The position numbers and the translations under genes are program-made. A stretch of 64,000 nt of DNA, taken from NCBI RefSeq assembly GCF_002959855.1, contig NZ_PPDB01000007.1, forward strand, positions 62,001 to 126,000, read 5' to 3'. Every line of letters starts with the position of its first letter. The first letter of the stretch is position 1. The notes beneath the pieces were generated by a model. The model was not told the DNA's origin and did no database searches. It saw only the letters and a list, made by a program, of their open reading frames with translations. The DNA is from Veillonella denticariosi JCM 15641. Lineage in GTDB: Bacteria; Bacillota; Negativicutes; Veillonellales; Veillonellaceae. This document shows positions 17,694-27,265 of the stretch, one piece after another.

Positions 17694-18560
17694 ATGAGTA
17701 CATCTATGACAAAGGAAATACAAGAGAAAGAACTTGCAATGTTGCTGTACTTTAAAGAGTTTTGTGATGCACATAATTTGCGATTCTATCTCTGTGGCGG
17801 TGGTCTCATCGGGGCTGTCAGACATGAGGGATTTATCCCCTGGGATGATGATTTAGATATTTTTATGCCTCGGCCGGATTATGAAAAATTAGCGATATTA
17901 TGGCCAAAATATGCTGATACGGAGCGTTTCACTTATTGTAGAACAGACCGCAATCATATTTATCACGATGCAGGCGCCTCCATACGGGATAATCACACGA
18001 CATTTATCAATCGTCATAGCATGAACGAGGATATATGTCATGGACTGGCCTTAGAAATTATGCCTATAGATGGATGTGCACCTGGTAAAATCAGCCGGAT
18101 GTTGCAGTTGATGTGGGCCATGATGTTCGCTCTGTTCAATGCGCAACGGTTACCAGATAATAAAGGTCCTGTATATCGCGCTTTGGCAGGGGGAATTTAT
18201 AAGATTATCTCCGGACCTTCTGTGCGGTATCACATCTGGCGCTATGCAGAGAAGAAGATGAGTCAATATGATTTTAATACCAGTGCTGAATGTACCGAAT
18301 TGATCGGTAGTTTGAAAGGGATGAAATTACGTCATCCTCAAGAAGATTTCAGCTCTGTTGTATATAAAAACTTTGAAGGGCATCAAATCCCGGTTATGAA
18401 AGGCTATGAACGATATTTGCGCCTTATCTGGGGGGATTATATGCAATTACCTCCGGAGGAACAACGCGTGGCAAAACATGATGCGGTCTTTGCAGATTTG
18501 CATACGGGTTATAAAGCCTATAAAGGTATTCATTATGCGAAGGATTCTTCACAGATATAA
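17694..18560 (+). CDS. LicD family phospho-group transferase
   Basis: 288 residues from the ATG at 17694 (AGAGGTCCCT upstream); an ATG at 17679 overlapping the previous stop is an alternative. The LicD signature is complete: CGGGLIGAVRHEGFIPWDDDLD at about residues 38-59, with the metal-binding Asp pair. LicD proteins move phosphocholine or related phospho-alcohols from CDP-activated donors to glycans, and the eukaryotic relatives fukutin and FKRP transfer ribitol-5-phosphate. The neighbour downstream is an IspD/TarI-like cytidylyltransferase and not a LicC-type one, so a polyol phosphate is the likelier cargo. Confidence 0.88.
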   Translation: MSTSMTKEIQEKELAMLLYFKEFCDAHNLRFYLCGGGLIGAVRHEGFIPWDDDLDIFMPRPDYEKLAILWPKYADTERFTYCRTDRNHIYHDAGASIRDNHTTFINRHSMNEDICHGLALEIMPIDGCAPGKISRMLQLMWAMMFALFNAQRLPDNKGPVYRALAGGIYKIISGPSVRYHIWRYAEKKMSQYDFNTSAECTELIGSLKGMKLRHPQEDFSSVVYKNFEGHQIPVMKGYERYLRLIWGDYMQLPPEEQRVAKHDAVFADLHTGYKAYKGIHYAKDSSQI

Positions 18561-18569
18561 GGAGGGCCT

Positions 18570-19295
18570 ATGAAACGAATTGCAGTAATTTTTGCGGGCG
18601 GCGTAGGTGCTCGAATGAAAAACAGTAAGACACCGAAGCAGTTCCTACAATGGAACGGTAAGCCTATATTGATACAGACTCTGGAAGTCTTTGAACGTAC
18701 CGAGGCTATAGACGGTATCGTACTGGCCTGTAAAGAAGAATGGATCGATCATACGAAACAGTTAATTGAAGATGCAAACATTTCAAAGGTGGTTTCCGTC
18801 GTAGCAGGCGGCGCTACCGCATTGGAATCGCAATTTAACGGATTACTCGAAACAAAACGTTTATATTCCGACGAAGATACGGTGACGGTACTCATCCATG
18901 ACGGCGTGCGTCCGCTTGTTGATAGTATGACTATTGAGCGGAACATTGTATCCGTTGAGAAAAACGGGTCTGCAATTACGGTAACTCCGGCTATTGAGAC
19001 TGTAATGGTTACCCAAGGAAAGGCTATTCGACGCATTTTAAACCGTGATGAATGCTTGATGGCCAAAGCACCACAAAGTTTTCGCCTAGATGATATATTG
19101 CATGTTCACGAACAGGCGAAGCGTGACGGCATACATGATTTTATAGATTCCGCCTCGATGATGATGCATTACGGGTATGAACTGTATCCGGTGATGGGAA
19201 CGTCGGAAAATATAAAGATTACAACCCCTTCGGATTACTATATGTTCACGGGGATTATAAAAAATCGCGAATTGGGAGGCCTTCAAGATGAATAA
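18570..19295 (+). CDS. IspD/TarI-like cytidylyltransferase
   Basis: 241 residues. AGGVGARM and PKQFLQWNGKPI form the CTP-binding front (about residues 9-33), IHDGVRPLVD is the central catalytic stretch, and TSENIKITTPSDYYM closes the domain. These are shared by IspD (isoprenoid pathway) and TarI/Bcs1 (CDP-ribitol). The setting between LicD and a nucleotide-sugar epimerase in a glycan locus favours a polyol-phosphate role over housekeeping IspD. GGAGGGCCT precedes the ATG, and the last 8 bases overlap the next gene. Confidence 0.88.
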   Translation: MKRIAVIFAGGVGARMKNSKTPKQFLQWNGKPILIQTLEVFERTEAIDGIVLACKEEWIDHTKQLIEDANISKVVSVVAGGATALESQFNGLLETKRLYSDEDTVTVLIHDGVRPLVDSMTIERNIVSVEKNGSAITVTPAIETVMVTQGKAIRRILNRDECLMAKAPQSFRLDDILHVHEQAKRDGIHDFIDSASMMMHYGYELYPVMGTSENIKITTPSDYYMFTGIIKNRELGGLQDE

Positions 19296-20337
19296 TTCCG
19301 TTATACAACGCGAGTTAACCTCCTTAGTTAGAGAGACACCACTCTTTGTTCCGCTTCGCAATCAACACATTCTTGTTACGGGGGCGACGGGCCTTATAGG
19401 CTCCATGTTTATCAAATTGTTGCTGATTGCCGATGAGGTGCACAAGCTTGATTTGCATATCATAGGTCATGTGCGCAGCAAGGACAAGGCAAAGTCCATA
19501 TTTGGAGATTTCCTCAATCGTGAAGGTATCGAGTTGATTGATACCTCTCTCGATGCGGTGGATGTATCCTGCGATTATATTCTGCATGGTGCGGCGCCGA
19601 CACAATCCAAATTCTTTGTGGAACATCCCGTAGAAACGATACATACATCCGTTTCGGGTACTGAGGCGATGTTGGAATTAGGACATCGCAATAGGGTCAA
19701 GAAATTAATCTATTTGTCGAGCATGGAACAATATGGTGTGCCGAATGAGTCAGGTCAAGTTATGACCGAGGATCAGTCAGGCTATTTGGATCATCTTAAT
19801 GTGCGCAGTTCTTATTCTGAAAGTAAAAGACTTTGTGAGTGTTACTGCAAATCATATGCCGTAGAGTATGATGTGCCTGCCGTGATAGCGCGATTGGCGC
19901 AGACCTTCGGTCCCGGAGTGCCTGTTTCAGACAATCGTGTCTTCATGCAGTTCACAAAGAGCGCTATCGCCAATGAGGATATTGTGCTTCATACGAAAGG
20001 CGACTCTATGTCAAATTATTGTTATATAACGGATGCATTGTCGGCGATTCTTGTGCTTATGCATAAGGGACAGGCCGGTGAGGCATATAATGTATGTAAT
20101 GATGAAGAAACTAGATCTATCGCCAGCATTGCCAATTTGGTAGCTCACCATGTGAGCCATGATCGAAGTAAGGTTATATTTGATATTCCGGACGATGTTA
20201 GCGGGCTCGGTTATGCACCGACGGTTCATATGTTTTTAAGCTCAAAGAAATTGAAGGCTTTGGGATGGGAACCGAAAATATCGATGGAAGAAGCTTATAT
20301 AAAATTAGTCGAATATATCAGAGAGGAATGTTCATGA
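19288..20337 (+). CDS. NAD-dependent epimerase/dehydratase (extended SDR)
   Basis: 349 residues. The Rossmann motif GATGLIGSMF starts near residue 33, after an N-terminal extension. The catalytic site reads SSMEQYG and then SYSESKR (YxxxK). The substrate is unknown. The order LicD, cytidylyltransferase, SDR suggests it makes or modifies the precursor of the CDP-activated unit, but it is not a TarJ-type medium-chain dehydrogenase. GGGAGGCC lies before the start within the preceding gene. It overlaps the next gene by 4 bases (ATGA). Confidence 0.85.
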   Translation: MNNSVIQRELTSLVRETPLFVPLRNQHILVTGATGLIGSMFIKLLLIADEVHKLDLHIIGHVRSKDKAKSIFGDFLNREGIELIDTSLDAVDVSCDYILHGAAPTQSKFFVEHPVETIHTSVSGTEAMLELGHRNRVKKLIYLSSMEQYGVPNESGQVMTEDQSGYLDHLNVRSSYSESKRLCECYCKSYAVEYDVPAVIARLAQTFGPGVPVSDNRVFMQFTKSAIANEDIVLHTKGDSMSNYCYITDALSAILVLMHKGQAGEAYNVCNDEETRSIASIANLVAHHVSHDRSKVIFDIPDDVSGLGYAPTVHMFLSSKKLKALGWEPKISMEEAYIKLVEYIREECS

Positions 20338-21401
20338 AGAAAGAAATTATTATCGTTACCATCTCTCTGGGAAATGACGGGGCGGAACGAATTTTGACGG
20401 AGCTTTCTCGCCAATGGGTACAAGAGGGTCATCATATTACGGTCATTCAGACGAGTCCCAATCGATACGGTAACGAATATGCATTGGCGGAGGGCATCGA
20501 ATCGATTCAGATTCACACGACCAGTTCGAATAAGGTGATTCGCTTTATACAGGAGATAAAAGAGCTGATTAAGATCCTCAAAACGAGATCCGATGCGACA
20601 TGCTTATCCTTTTTATCCGCATCCAGCTTTATTTTGGCTATCAGTTCATGGTTTGTAAAGAATCGCATCGTTTTCTCCGAACGAAATAATCCTCGAAAGG
20701 TTCCTGTCGGTTGGCATCAGCAGGCATTGCGCAACTTTGCATTTCTTTTTGCGGATGCTGTGGTTTTTCAGACGGAGGATGCAAAATCTTATTTTCCGCG
20801 ATCCGTTCAAAAAAGGGGCGTTATCATTCCGAATCCTATCAACGGAAAGTTACCGCCTCCTATAGAGGGAGAACGGGAGAAAGTTATCGTTACCGCATGT
20901 CGTTTACATCCGCAGAAGAACCTACCTATGATGATCAATGCTTTCAGCATGTTAGCCGACGAATTTCCGGATTACAAACTGGTTATTTACGGACAAGGCG
21001 TGCTGGAGGATGAATTACGGGCTCAGATTAAATCGCTTAATCTGGAAGATCGTATTCTGTTACCGGGGTTTGCCGATAACATTTTAGAGAAGGTGGCACC
21101 ATGTGCTATGTATGTGTCGTCTTCCGATTTTGAAGGTATATCAAACTCTATGCTAGAGGCGCTCGGCATGGGTTTACCTTCCGTAGTGACGGATTGCCCG
21201 GTAGGCGGTGCGCGGATGGTTATCCGTAACGGTGAAAACGGTCTGTTAGTACCTGTAAGGGATACTGAGGCCATGTATAAAGCGATGCGCAGTGTGTTAT
21301 GTGATCCTGCGCTAGCAGCGCGATTATCTCGGGAGGCTATCAAGGTTCGCGATGAGTTTCCGTTATGGAAAATTGCAAAACGCTGGTTGGAAGTTTTATG
21401 A
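20334..21401 (+). CDS. Glycosyltransferase, GT4 family
   Basis: 355 residues, starting at the ATG that overlaps the previous stop as ATGA and has GAGAGG upstream; an ATG 69 bases earlier lies inside the previous gene and is not needed. The N-terminus has the GT-B opening ISLGNDGAERILTEL. The C-terminal nucleotide-binding half has ACRLHPQKNLPMMI, YVSSSDFEGISNSMLEALG with the EX7E motif, and VVTDCPVGG. It is a retaining transferase using a nucleotide sugar. It is the only classical glycosyltransferase seen in the locus. Confidence 0.92.
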   Translation: MKKEIIIVTISLGNDGAERILTELSRQWVQEGHHITVIQTSPNRYGNEYALAEGIESIQIHTTSSNKVIRFIQEIKELIKILKTRSDATCLSFLSASSFILAISSWFVKNRIVFSERNNPRKVPVGWHQQALRNFAFLFADAVVFQTEDAKSYFPRSVQKRGVIIPNPINGKLPPPIEGEREKVIVTACRLHPQKNLPMMINAFSMLADEFPDYKLVIYGQGVLEDELRAQIKSLNLEDRILLPGFADNILEKVAPCAMYVSSSDFEGISNSMLEALGMGLPSVVTDCPVGGARMVIRNGENGLLVPVRDTEAMYKAMRSVLCDPALAARLSREAIKVRDEFPLWKIAKRWLEVL

Positions 21402-21420
21402 GTTGTAAGGAGGAGAACCA

Positions 21421-22653
21421 TTGAAGTTAAATATAACGGCTCTTGCTGATCGCATGATATGGTTCATTACTCTACTGTTTTTGGTGTTGTCATTGACCAT
21501 TTCCTTTGCCCTCGGCGATGCGGATTATGGTGCTTATGTATTGTTTGTATGTTTGTTTGGCCTCATATTGTTTTATCTGATTCGTGAGCGGGGGATTATC
21601 AAGTTTAGATTCACCTGGATGCACGCTTATATGCTGCTTTTTATCGGAGCCTGTTATCTCAGCGCTATTAATGCGATGGACCCGGCAGTGGCCATGAGTC
21701 GTAGCTTTGATATCGTAAAAATATTCTGTATGCTCATCGTTTTATATATGTGCTATCAGGATAAGCCGACGGTGGACTCCCTTTTAAAAATCGGCATGTG
21801 GACAGGCTATATCGTCTGCTTTTACACGGTATATTTTTATGGATTGGATTACTTCATTACGGTTTTGTCGTCATCGGCACGTATTGCTAATGATGCATTA
21901 AATGCTAATACGGTAGGCCTTTTGGGGGCTAATGCCATTGTTATGACCATTTATTATATGATGTATGACAAGCCACGCTGGTGGAATGTAATCGCTTTGC
22001 CGACTCTGGGTATTTTGGCCGCTACGGGCAGTCGCAAGGCTCTTGTTTTTGTCGTGGTCGGTATTGTTCTGCTCTTTGTTTGTAAAAGTTTCCGCAGTTC
22101 GAATGCGCTACATTCTATTCTGAAACTGGTCGGTTCTTTGGCAGGATTAATTGCTATCGGCATAATGGTTCTACAATTACCGATGTTTGAAGAAGTGTTG
22201 ACGAGAATGGAAGATATGGTGGCGGCATTCTCCGGAACAGGTGGGGATTCATCCACCATGATACGCATGTCTCTTGTGGATATCGGATGGGATTTATTTT
22301 ATCAATCTCCTATAACCGGTGTAGGTGTCAATAATCCATCTGTATTTACATACTTTATCTTTGGCAGAGATAATTATTATTTGCACAATAACTATATTGA
22401 GCTTTTGGCAGGGACCGGCGTTATAGGTCTTGTCACGTATTACTCCATGTATGTGTATCTAGTTTATAACATGATTCGATATCATGACTTTCACAGCAAT
22501 GAATATGTGATGGTTTTAATCCTCTTATTATCGCAGCTCGTGATGGATATGGGGATGGTATCTTATGAAAGTAAGAGTACCTATTTTTACATGATGTTAT
22601 TTTTCTTGGAAGTACAGATTTTAAGGAAAGGACGGAAAAATGCAGCTAAGTAA
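21421..22653 (+). CDS. O-antigen ligase or polymerase (Wzy/WaaL family)
   Basis: 410 residues with about eleven membrane segments. The start is TTG at 21421, with AAGGAGGAG 6 bases upstream. The family signature lies in the large loop: GVGVNNP, followed by HNNYIELLAGTGVIG near residue 320. The same fold serves as Wzy polymerase and WaaL ligase, and the two cannot be separated by eye. With a flippase and a Wzz-like protein in the locus, polymerase is plausible; a ligase role on lipid A is the alternative. It overlaps the next gene by 14 bases. Confidence 0.85.
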   Translation: MKLNITALADRMIWFITLLFLVLSLTISFALGDADYGAYVLFVCLFGLILFYLIRERGIIKFRFTWMHAYMLLFIGACYLSAINAMDPAVAMSRSFDIVKIFCMLIVLYMCYQDKPTVDSLLKIGMWTGYIVCFYTVYFYGLDYFITVLSSSARIANDALNANTVGLLGANAIVMTIYYMMYDKPRWWNVIALPTLGILAATGSRKALVFVVVGIVLLFVCKSFRSSNALHSILKLVGSLAGLIAIGIMVLQLPMFEEVLTRMEDMVAAFSGTGGDSSTMIRMSLVDIGWDLFYQSPITGVGVNNPSVFTYFIFGRDNYYLHNNYIELLAGTGVIGLVTYYSMYVYLVYNMIRYHDFHSNEYVMVLILLLSQLVMDMGMVSYESKSTYFYMMLFFLEVQILRKGRKNAAK

Positions 22654-23572
22654 ATTGTTGAAACAGGGATTGTCCTTTCTGGGGGATGTATATTATCGCA
22701 CACGGGTATTAACAAAATTAGGTTATTACGATAAATTGTCTGACAGTGATTTTCTGAAAACTGTGTTTCCTAAGTATATGGACTATCCATTAGATCTTGA
22801 AAATCCGAAGAGTTTTAGCGAAAAGTTACAATGGCTTAAAATTCATAATCGTAAACCTATTCATACAAAGATGGTGGATAAATACGAAGCGAAATCTTTT
22901 ATCACAGAAGCCGTAGGTGCGGAGTATGTAATACCGGCTATAGGTGTCTGGGATTCGGTGGATGATATTGATTTTGATTCCTTACCGCCACAATTTGTTC
23001 TCAAATGTACTCATGATAGCGGGGGTCTTGTCATTTGTAAGGACCGTAAGACTTTTGATATAGAAGCGGCAAAAAAAACGCTGCAGAAATCATTGAGTCG
23101 TGATTACTACCGTATCGCCAGAGAATGGGCCTATCACGATGTGCCTCGGCGCATCATCGCCGAGCCGTATATGGAGGAACTCGGCGAGAAGAACTTACTG
23201 GATTATAAAATGTTCGTATTTAACGGTCAGCCGAAGTTGACGATTGTCTGTTCAGATCGCTTTTCCAAAAACGGTACGAAGATGAATTTTTATGACCTGG
23301 ATTGGAAACCTATGAAAGTCGGATTCCGCCTTCATGAGTTGGCGGTACCTGAATTTCCGCGGCCTCAGACGTTTGACGATATGTTGCGTGTGGCCCGCAT
23401 ATTAAGTAAGGACTGTCCGTTCATACGCATTGATTTTTATGAAATAAATGGTCATTTATATGTTGGGGAGTTAACGCTGTTCCCCGGTGCAGGATTTGAA
23501 CCTTTTAGATCCATAGATATGGATTATGAGGTAGGAGGGTGGCTAGATCTTGAAACTGTACATCGGAGCTGA
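22640..23572 (+). CDS. TupA-like ATP-grasp protein
   Basis: 310 residues. Sequence blocks of the TupA-like ATP-grasp family are present: FSEKLQWLKIHNR near the N-terminus, FVLKCTHDSGGLVICKDR in the middle, NLLDYKMFVFNGQPK, and the metal/ATP end IRIDFYEINGHLYVGELTLFPGAGF. The namesake TupA is tied to teichuronopeptide synthesis in alkaliphilic Bacillus, where an acidic peptide is linked to glucuronic acid. ATP-grasp enzymes join carboxylates to amines through an acyl phosphate. UDP-GlcA and UDP-GalA can be made by genes at the end of this locus, so amidation of a uronic acid is an attractive guess. It overlaps the CapA-like gene by 23 bases. Confidence 0.85.
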   Translation: MQLSKLLKQGLSFLGDVYYRTRVLTKLGYYDKLSDSDFLKTVFPKYMDYPLDLENPKSFSEKLQWLKIHNRKPIHTKMVDKYEAKSFITEAVGAEYVIPAIGVWDSVDDIDFDSLPPQFVLKCTHDSGGLVICKDRKTFDIEAAKKTLQKSLSRDYYRIAREWAYHDVPRRIIAEPYMEELGEKNLLDYKMFVFNGQPKLTIVCSDRFSKNGTKMNFYDLDWKPMKVGFRLHELAVPEFPRPQTFDDMLRVARILSKDCPFIRIDFYEINGHLYVGELTLFPGAGFEPFRSIDMDYEVGGWLDLETVHRS

Positions 23573-24689
23573 TTTTGTATCTACGGATGTGAATAGAAGC
23601 TATTTTGAGTCTGGTGATATAGAATCATTAGTAGGCAAAGAAGTGTATGAGATATTGCATGCATCTGATTTGAATATATTTAATCTGGAGGTTCCCTTAG
23701 CGGATGTGTCAACACCGATTGAGAAATTCGGTAATAATTTAGAGTCTCCATCGAAAACGATTCATGGATACGCACGATTACAGCCTTTATTTCTGACCTT
23801 GGCAAATAATCATAGTTTGGATCAGGGTGTACAGGGGTTAAAGGCAACGACAAAGCTATTGGAAGAACATAATATTCTTTATGGCGGTGTAGGCAATGAT
23901 CAAGAGGAGGCGAAAAAGCCTTTCATCTTTGAGAAAGATGGCATTCGTGTAGGCCTTTATATGTGCTCGGAACGGGAGTTCACCATTGCATCCGCTCATA
24001 AGGCGGGGGCTAATCCGTTTGATGTGCTGGAAAGCTTTGACGATGTAGCCGAGCTGAAGGCACAATGTGATTATGTCATCGTCCTCTATCATGGCGGCAA
24101 GGAGTTTTATAGATATCCGTCGCCTATGCTGCAGAAATATTGCCGTAAATTTGTCGATAAAGGGGCGGATCTTGTAGTGTGCCAACACAGCCACTGTATC
24201 GGCTCGCGTGAAAACTATAAGGATGGCAGTATCATTTACGGGCAAGGCAATTTTATCTTTGATTCCAATTTTTTCACGAAATATGGAGAGTTTATAAGAG
24301 AGTCATTACTTTTAGCCGTAGATGTTACAAAGGATCATTTTATAGTTAATGAAATCCCGATACGAAAGACGGACATAGGTATTCGTTTAGCGACGTCAAG
24401 TGAGGCGAACGAAATATTGGCTGACTATGAGGCGCGAAATGCGCAGATCAAGGATCCTCATTTTGTATTGCAGGCGTATAAGGCGTTCGCCGACACTCAT
24501 GTAAATCGATATTTGCGGGAGTTTCTAGGGCGTTCCTTTGTTGTACGGGCGCTTAATGCATTATTTTTACGCAAGTTAGTGAATCTTATTTTAGGAAAAA
24601 CCAGCTATCTGGCAATACAGAATTACTTGGAATGTGAAGCACATCATGAGCTGTTTTTACGCGGAATAAAGAATATAAATAAGAAGTAA
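23550..24689 (+). CDS. CapA-like metallophosphatase-fold protein
   Basis: 379 residues. The start is TTG at 23550, inside the end of the ATP-grasp gene, with TAGGAGGG upstream. Motifs of the CapA/PgsA family (bacterial capsule synthesis protein domain) are GADF, FNLEVPL, LANNHSLDQG near residue 90, YHGGKEFYRYP, CQHSHCIG and YGQGNFIFD. These give the calcineurin-like metal site. CapA acts in poly-gamma-glutamate capsule export in Bacillus. Here no signal peptide is seen at the N-terminus, unlike membrane-anchored CapA, so the protein may be cytoplasmic. It is coupled to the TupA-like gene. Confidence 0.85.
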   Translation: MKLYIGADFVSTDVNRSYFESGDIESLVGKEVYEILHASDLNIFNLEVPLADVSTPIEKFGNNLESPSKTIHGYARLQPLFLTLANNHSLDQGVQGLKATTKLLEEHNILYGGVGNDQEEAKKPFIFEKDGIRVGLYMCSEREFTIASAHKAGANPFDVLESFDDVAELKAQCDYVIVLYHGGKEFYRYPSPMLQKYCRKFVDKGADLVVCQHSHCIGSRENYKDGSIIYGQGNFIFDSNFFTKYGEFIRESLLLAVDVTKDHFIVNEIPIRKTDIGIRLATSSEANEILADYEARNAQIKDPHFVLQAYKAFADTHVNRYLREFLGRSFVVRALNALFLRKLVNLILGKTSYLAIQNYLECEAHHELFLRGIKNINKK

Positions 24690-26140
24690 TGGATACAAAA
24701 ATCGTAGTTGCCGCCAAATGGTCTATTATTACAGAGGTCTTGGCGAAGCTCATAACACCACTGACAAATATAATATTGGCTCATATGCTGGCGCCGACGG
24801 CGTTCGGTATATTGGCGACGATTATGATGGTCATATCCTTCGCGGAAATGTTGGCTGATGCGGGTTTTCAAAAGTTTTTGGTCCAGCATGAGTTTGACTC
24901 TGAAGAGGATAAACAACAGGCTACGGATGTGGCCTTTGTGGCCAATCTGGTCCTGTCTCTTATATTATGGGGATGTATCATCGTCGGTCGTGATGAACTG
25001 GCTACATTGGTCGGTAATGAAGGCCTAGGTATTCCTCTAGCAGTTATGGGATCCATGATTCCCTTGTCCGCTTTCAGTAGCGTACAGATGGCCTTGTACA
25101 GAAGGGATTTTAATTTCCGATTTCTCTTAAAGATTCGGTTTATTACAATCATAACGCCTATAGCTGTTTCTATTCCCCTGGCCCTCATGGGATTCGACTA
25201 CTGGTCACTGATCGGAGGCATATTAGTCGCTCAATTATTGACGTCTATTGCGTTATTTTACAGTCGAAAAAATCAGATACATCTGTTTTTTGACAGGCGT
25301 ATTTTTATGGGGATGTTCAGCTATAGTGCATGGTCTTTGGCCGAAGCTTTTTCTATATGGTTGACCGCTTGGGTCGATACGTTTATCATAGGACATTTTC
25401 TAAATGCATATTATTTAGGTATTTATAAAATGCCGATGGCTATCGTTACGACTGTGATGTCTATAGCGACATCGTCATTAGCACCCGTGCTGTTTGCGGC
25501 ACTGAGTCGTGTACAACATGATGAAAAGGCTTTTTCCGAAACGTTCTTCACCTTTCAGCGATATATGGCGTTATTCTTAGTGCCTATCGGTGTAGGTCTC
25601 TTTGTTTTTCAGGATTTTGTGGTGCAGATTCTCTTGGGCCCTCAATGGGGACTGGCGGGAATCGTACTCGGTTCATGGGCGCTCAGCTCGGCTATCATGA
25701 CGGTAACGGCGAATCTTATTTCCGAGATATTCCGGTCTAAAGGTGTTCCGAATTTATCTTTTTTATGTCAAATTCTCCATCTTATAGTATTGGTACCCGT
25801 TATCTATATATGTATTCAATATGATTTCACCACTTTTGTATACGCTCGATCATTGGTCCGTTTGGAAATGATGGCGGTTGCGATGTTATTGCTGGCGGTA
25901 TTTGTTCATATGAGCGCATGGCGCGTCATATCAAATATTAAAATATATCTGCTCACATCGGCTGTAGTGGGAGCTTTAGCCTATGAAGCATTAACATTGA
26001 GCAATTCTTATGGATGGACAATCCTATGCATGTTGCTATGTGTCATATTGTATGTGGCAATTCTATATGCGATTCCGTCGGAACGAATAATTATTACCTC
26101 CGGATATCGTATGGTGCTCGGTAAGCTGAGGCGTTCATAA
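24689..26140 (+). CDS. Wzx-type lipid-linked oligosaccharide flippase
   Basis: 483 residues, about fourteen membrane segments, MOP superfamily, WzxC-like. The N-terminal AKWSIITEVLAKLITPLTNIILA and the LAPTAFGILATIMMV stretch match the family. It should turn the undecaprenyl-linked repeat unit from the inner to the outer face of the inner membrane. The start overlaps the previous stop by one base (TAATG), showing tight coupling with the CapA-like gene. Confidence 0.9.
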   Translation: MDTKIVVAAKWSIITEVLAKLITPLTNIILAHMLAPTAFGILATIMMVISFAEMLADAGFQKFLVQHEFDSEEDKQQATDVAFVANLVLSLILWGCIIVGRDELATLVGNEGLGIPLAVMGSMIPLSAFSSVQMALYRRDFNFRFLLKIRFITIITPIAVSIPLALMGFDYWSLIGGILVAQLLTSIALFYSRKNQIHLFFDRRIFMGMFSYSAWSLAEAFSIWLTAWVDTFIIGHFLNAYYLGIYKMPMAIVTTVMSIATSSLAPVLFAALSRVQHDEKAFSETFFTFQRYMALFLVPIGVGLFVFQDFVVQILLGPQWGLAGIVLGSWALSSAIMTVTANLISEIFRSKGVPNLSFLCQILHLIVLVPVIYICIQYDFTTFVYARSLVRLEMMAVAMLLLAVFVHMSAWRVISNIKIYLLTSAVVGALAYEALTLSNSYGWTILCMLLCVILYVAILYAIPSERIIITSGYRMVLGKLRRS

Positions 26141-26167
26141 TCAACAGAAAACATGAAAGGAGTATAT

Positions 26168-27265
26168 ATGCTTTCACAAAATGTAGAATTAAATAATACA
26201 GTTATCCTTGTAACGGGAGCAGCCGGATTCATAGGGGCCAATCTTGTTATGTCCTTGCTGAAAGAAGCGGAAGGTACACACATTATCGGCATAGACTCTG
26301 TTAATGATTATTATGATGTAGCTCTGAAGGATTATCGATTGGAACAAATTCAGAAATTGGCTAATCGTAAGGGTAATACGTGGATTTTTAAGAAGGGAAA
26401 CATTGCGGATAAGGATTTTATCGATACTATTTTTAATACGTACCATCCTCGTATCGTAGTGAATCTGGCGGCTCAGGCCGGCGTGCGGTATTCCATTACA
26501 AATCCGGACGCGTATATAGAGTCGAACATCATAGGTTTTTATAATATTTTAGAAGCCTGTCGTCATTCGTATGACAGTGATGGCAGCGGTGTTGAACACT
26601 TGGTATATGCATCGTCATCCTCCGTATACGGAGCAAATAAACGCATTCCCTATTCGACGGAACATAAGGTGGATAATCCGGTATCTCTCTATGCGGCGAC
26701 TAAAAAATCAAATGAGCTGTTAGCGTATTCCTACGCAAAGCTGTACAATATTCCGAGCACGGGCCTTCGATTCTTTACTGTATATGGACCGGCGGGACGT
26801 CCTGATATGGCGTATTTCGGATTTACTAATACATTGCGTAGCGGCGGAACGATCAAGATATTTAATTATGGTAACTGCAAACGTGACTTTACCTATATCG
26901 ATGATATCGTACAAGGTGTTCAGAAGGTAATAACTGTTGCCCCTGAACGGCGTAATGGTGCTGATGGATTACCGGAACCACCATACGCAATCTACAACAT
27001 CGGCAACAGTCGTCCGGAAAATCTATTGGATTTTGTGCGGATTTTATCGGAAGAACTTGTGGCCGCCGGCGTTTTATCGTCAAATTATGATTTTGAGGCA
27101 CATAAGGAATTGGTTCCTATGCAACCCGGTGATGTACCTGTTACCTATGCTGATACGAGCGACTTGGAAAGGGATTTCGGTTTTAAACCGAATACATCAC
27201 TACGGGATGGCTTGAGACAGTTTGCCACCTGGTATAAATCGTTTTATATGATGGAGGGCGAATAA
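26168..27265 (+). CDS. UDP-glucuronate 4-epimerase-like protein
   Basis: 365 residues from the ATG at 26168 (AAAGGAG five bases upstream); the ATG at 26153 would overlap that site. NAD motif GAAGFIGANL, the CapI/GlcA-epimerase mark DSVNDYYD, AAQAGVRYSI, the catalytic SSSSVYG with YAATK, and VYGPAGRPDMA are all visible. It converts UDP-glucuronate to UDP-galacturonate. The gene directly before the UDP-glucose dehydrogenase supplies the logical pathway. The stop is adjacent to the ugd start. Confidence 0.9.
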   Translation: MLSQNVELNNTVILVTGAAGFIGANLVMSLLKEAEGTHIIGIDSVNDYYDVALKDYRLEQIQKLANRKGNTWIFKKGNIADKDFIDTIFNTYHPRIVVNLAAQAGVRYSITNPDAYIESNIIGFYNILEACRHSYDSDGSGVEHLVYASSSSVYGANKRIPYSTEHKVDNPVSLYAATKKSNELLAYSYAKLYNIPSTGLRFFTVYGPAGRPDMAYFGFTNTLRSGGTIKIFNYGNCKRDFTYIDDIVQGVQKVITVAPERRNGADGLPEPPYAIYNIGNSRPENLLDFVRILSEELVAAGVLSSNYDFEAHKELVPMQPGDVPVTYADTSDLERDFGFKPNTSLRDGLRQFATWYKSFYMMEGE

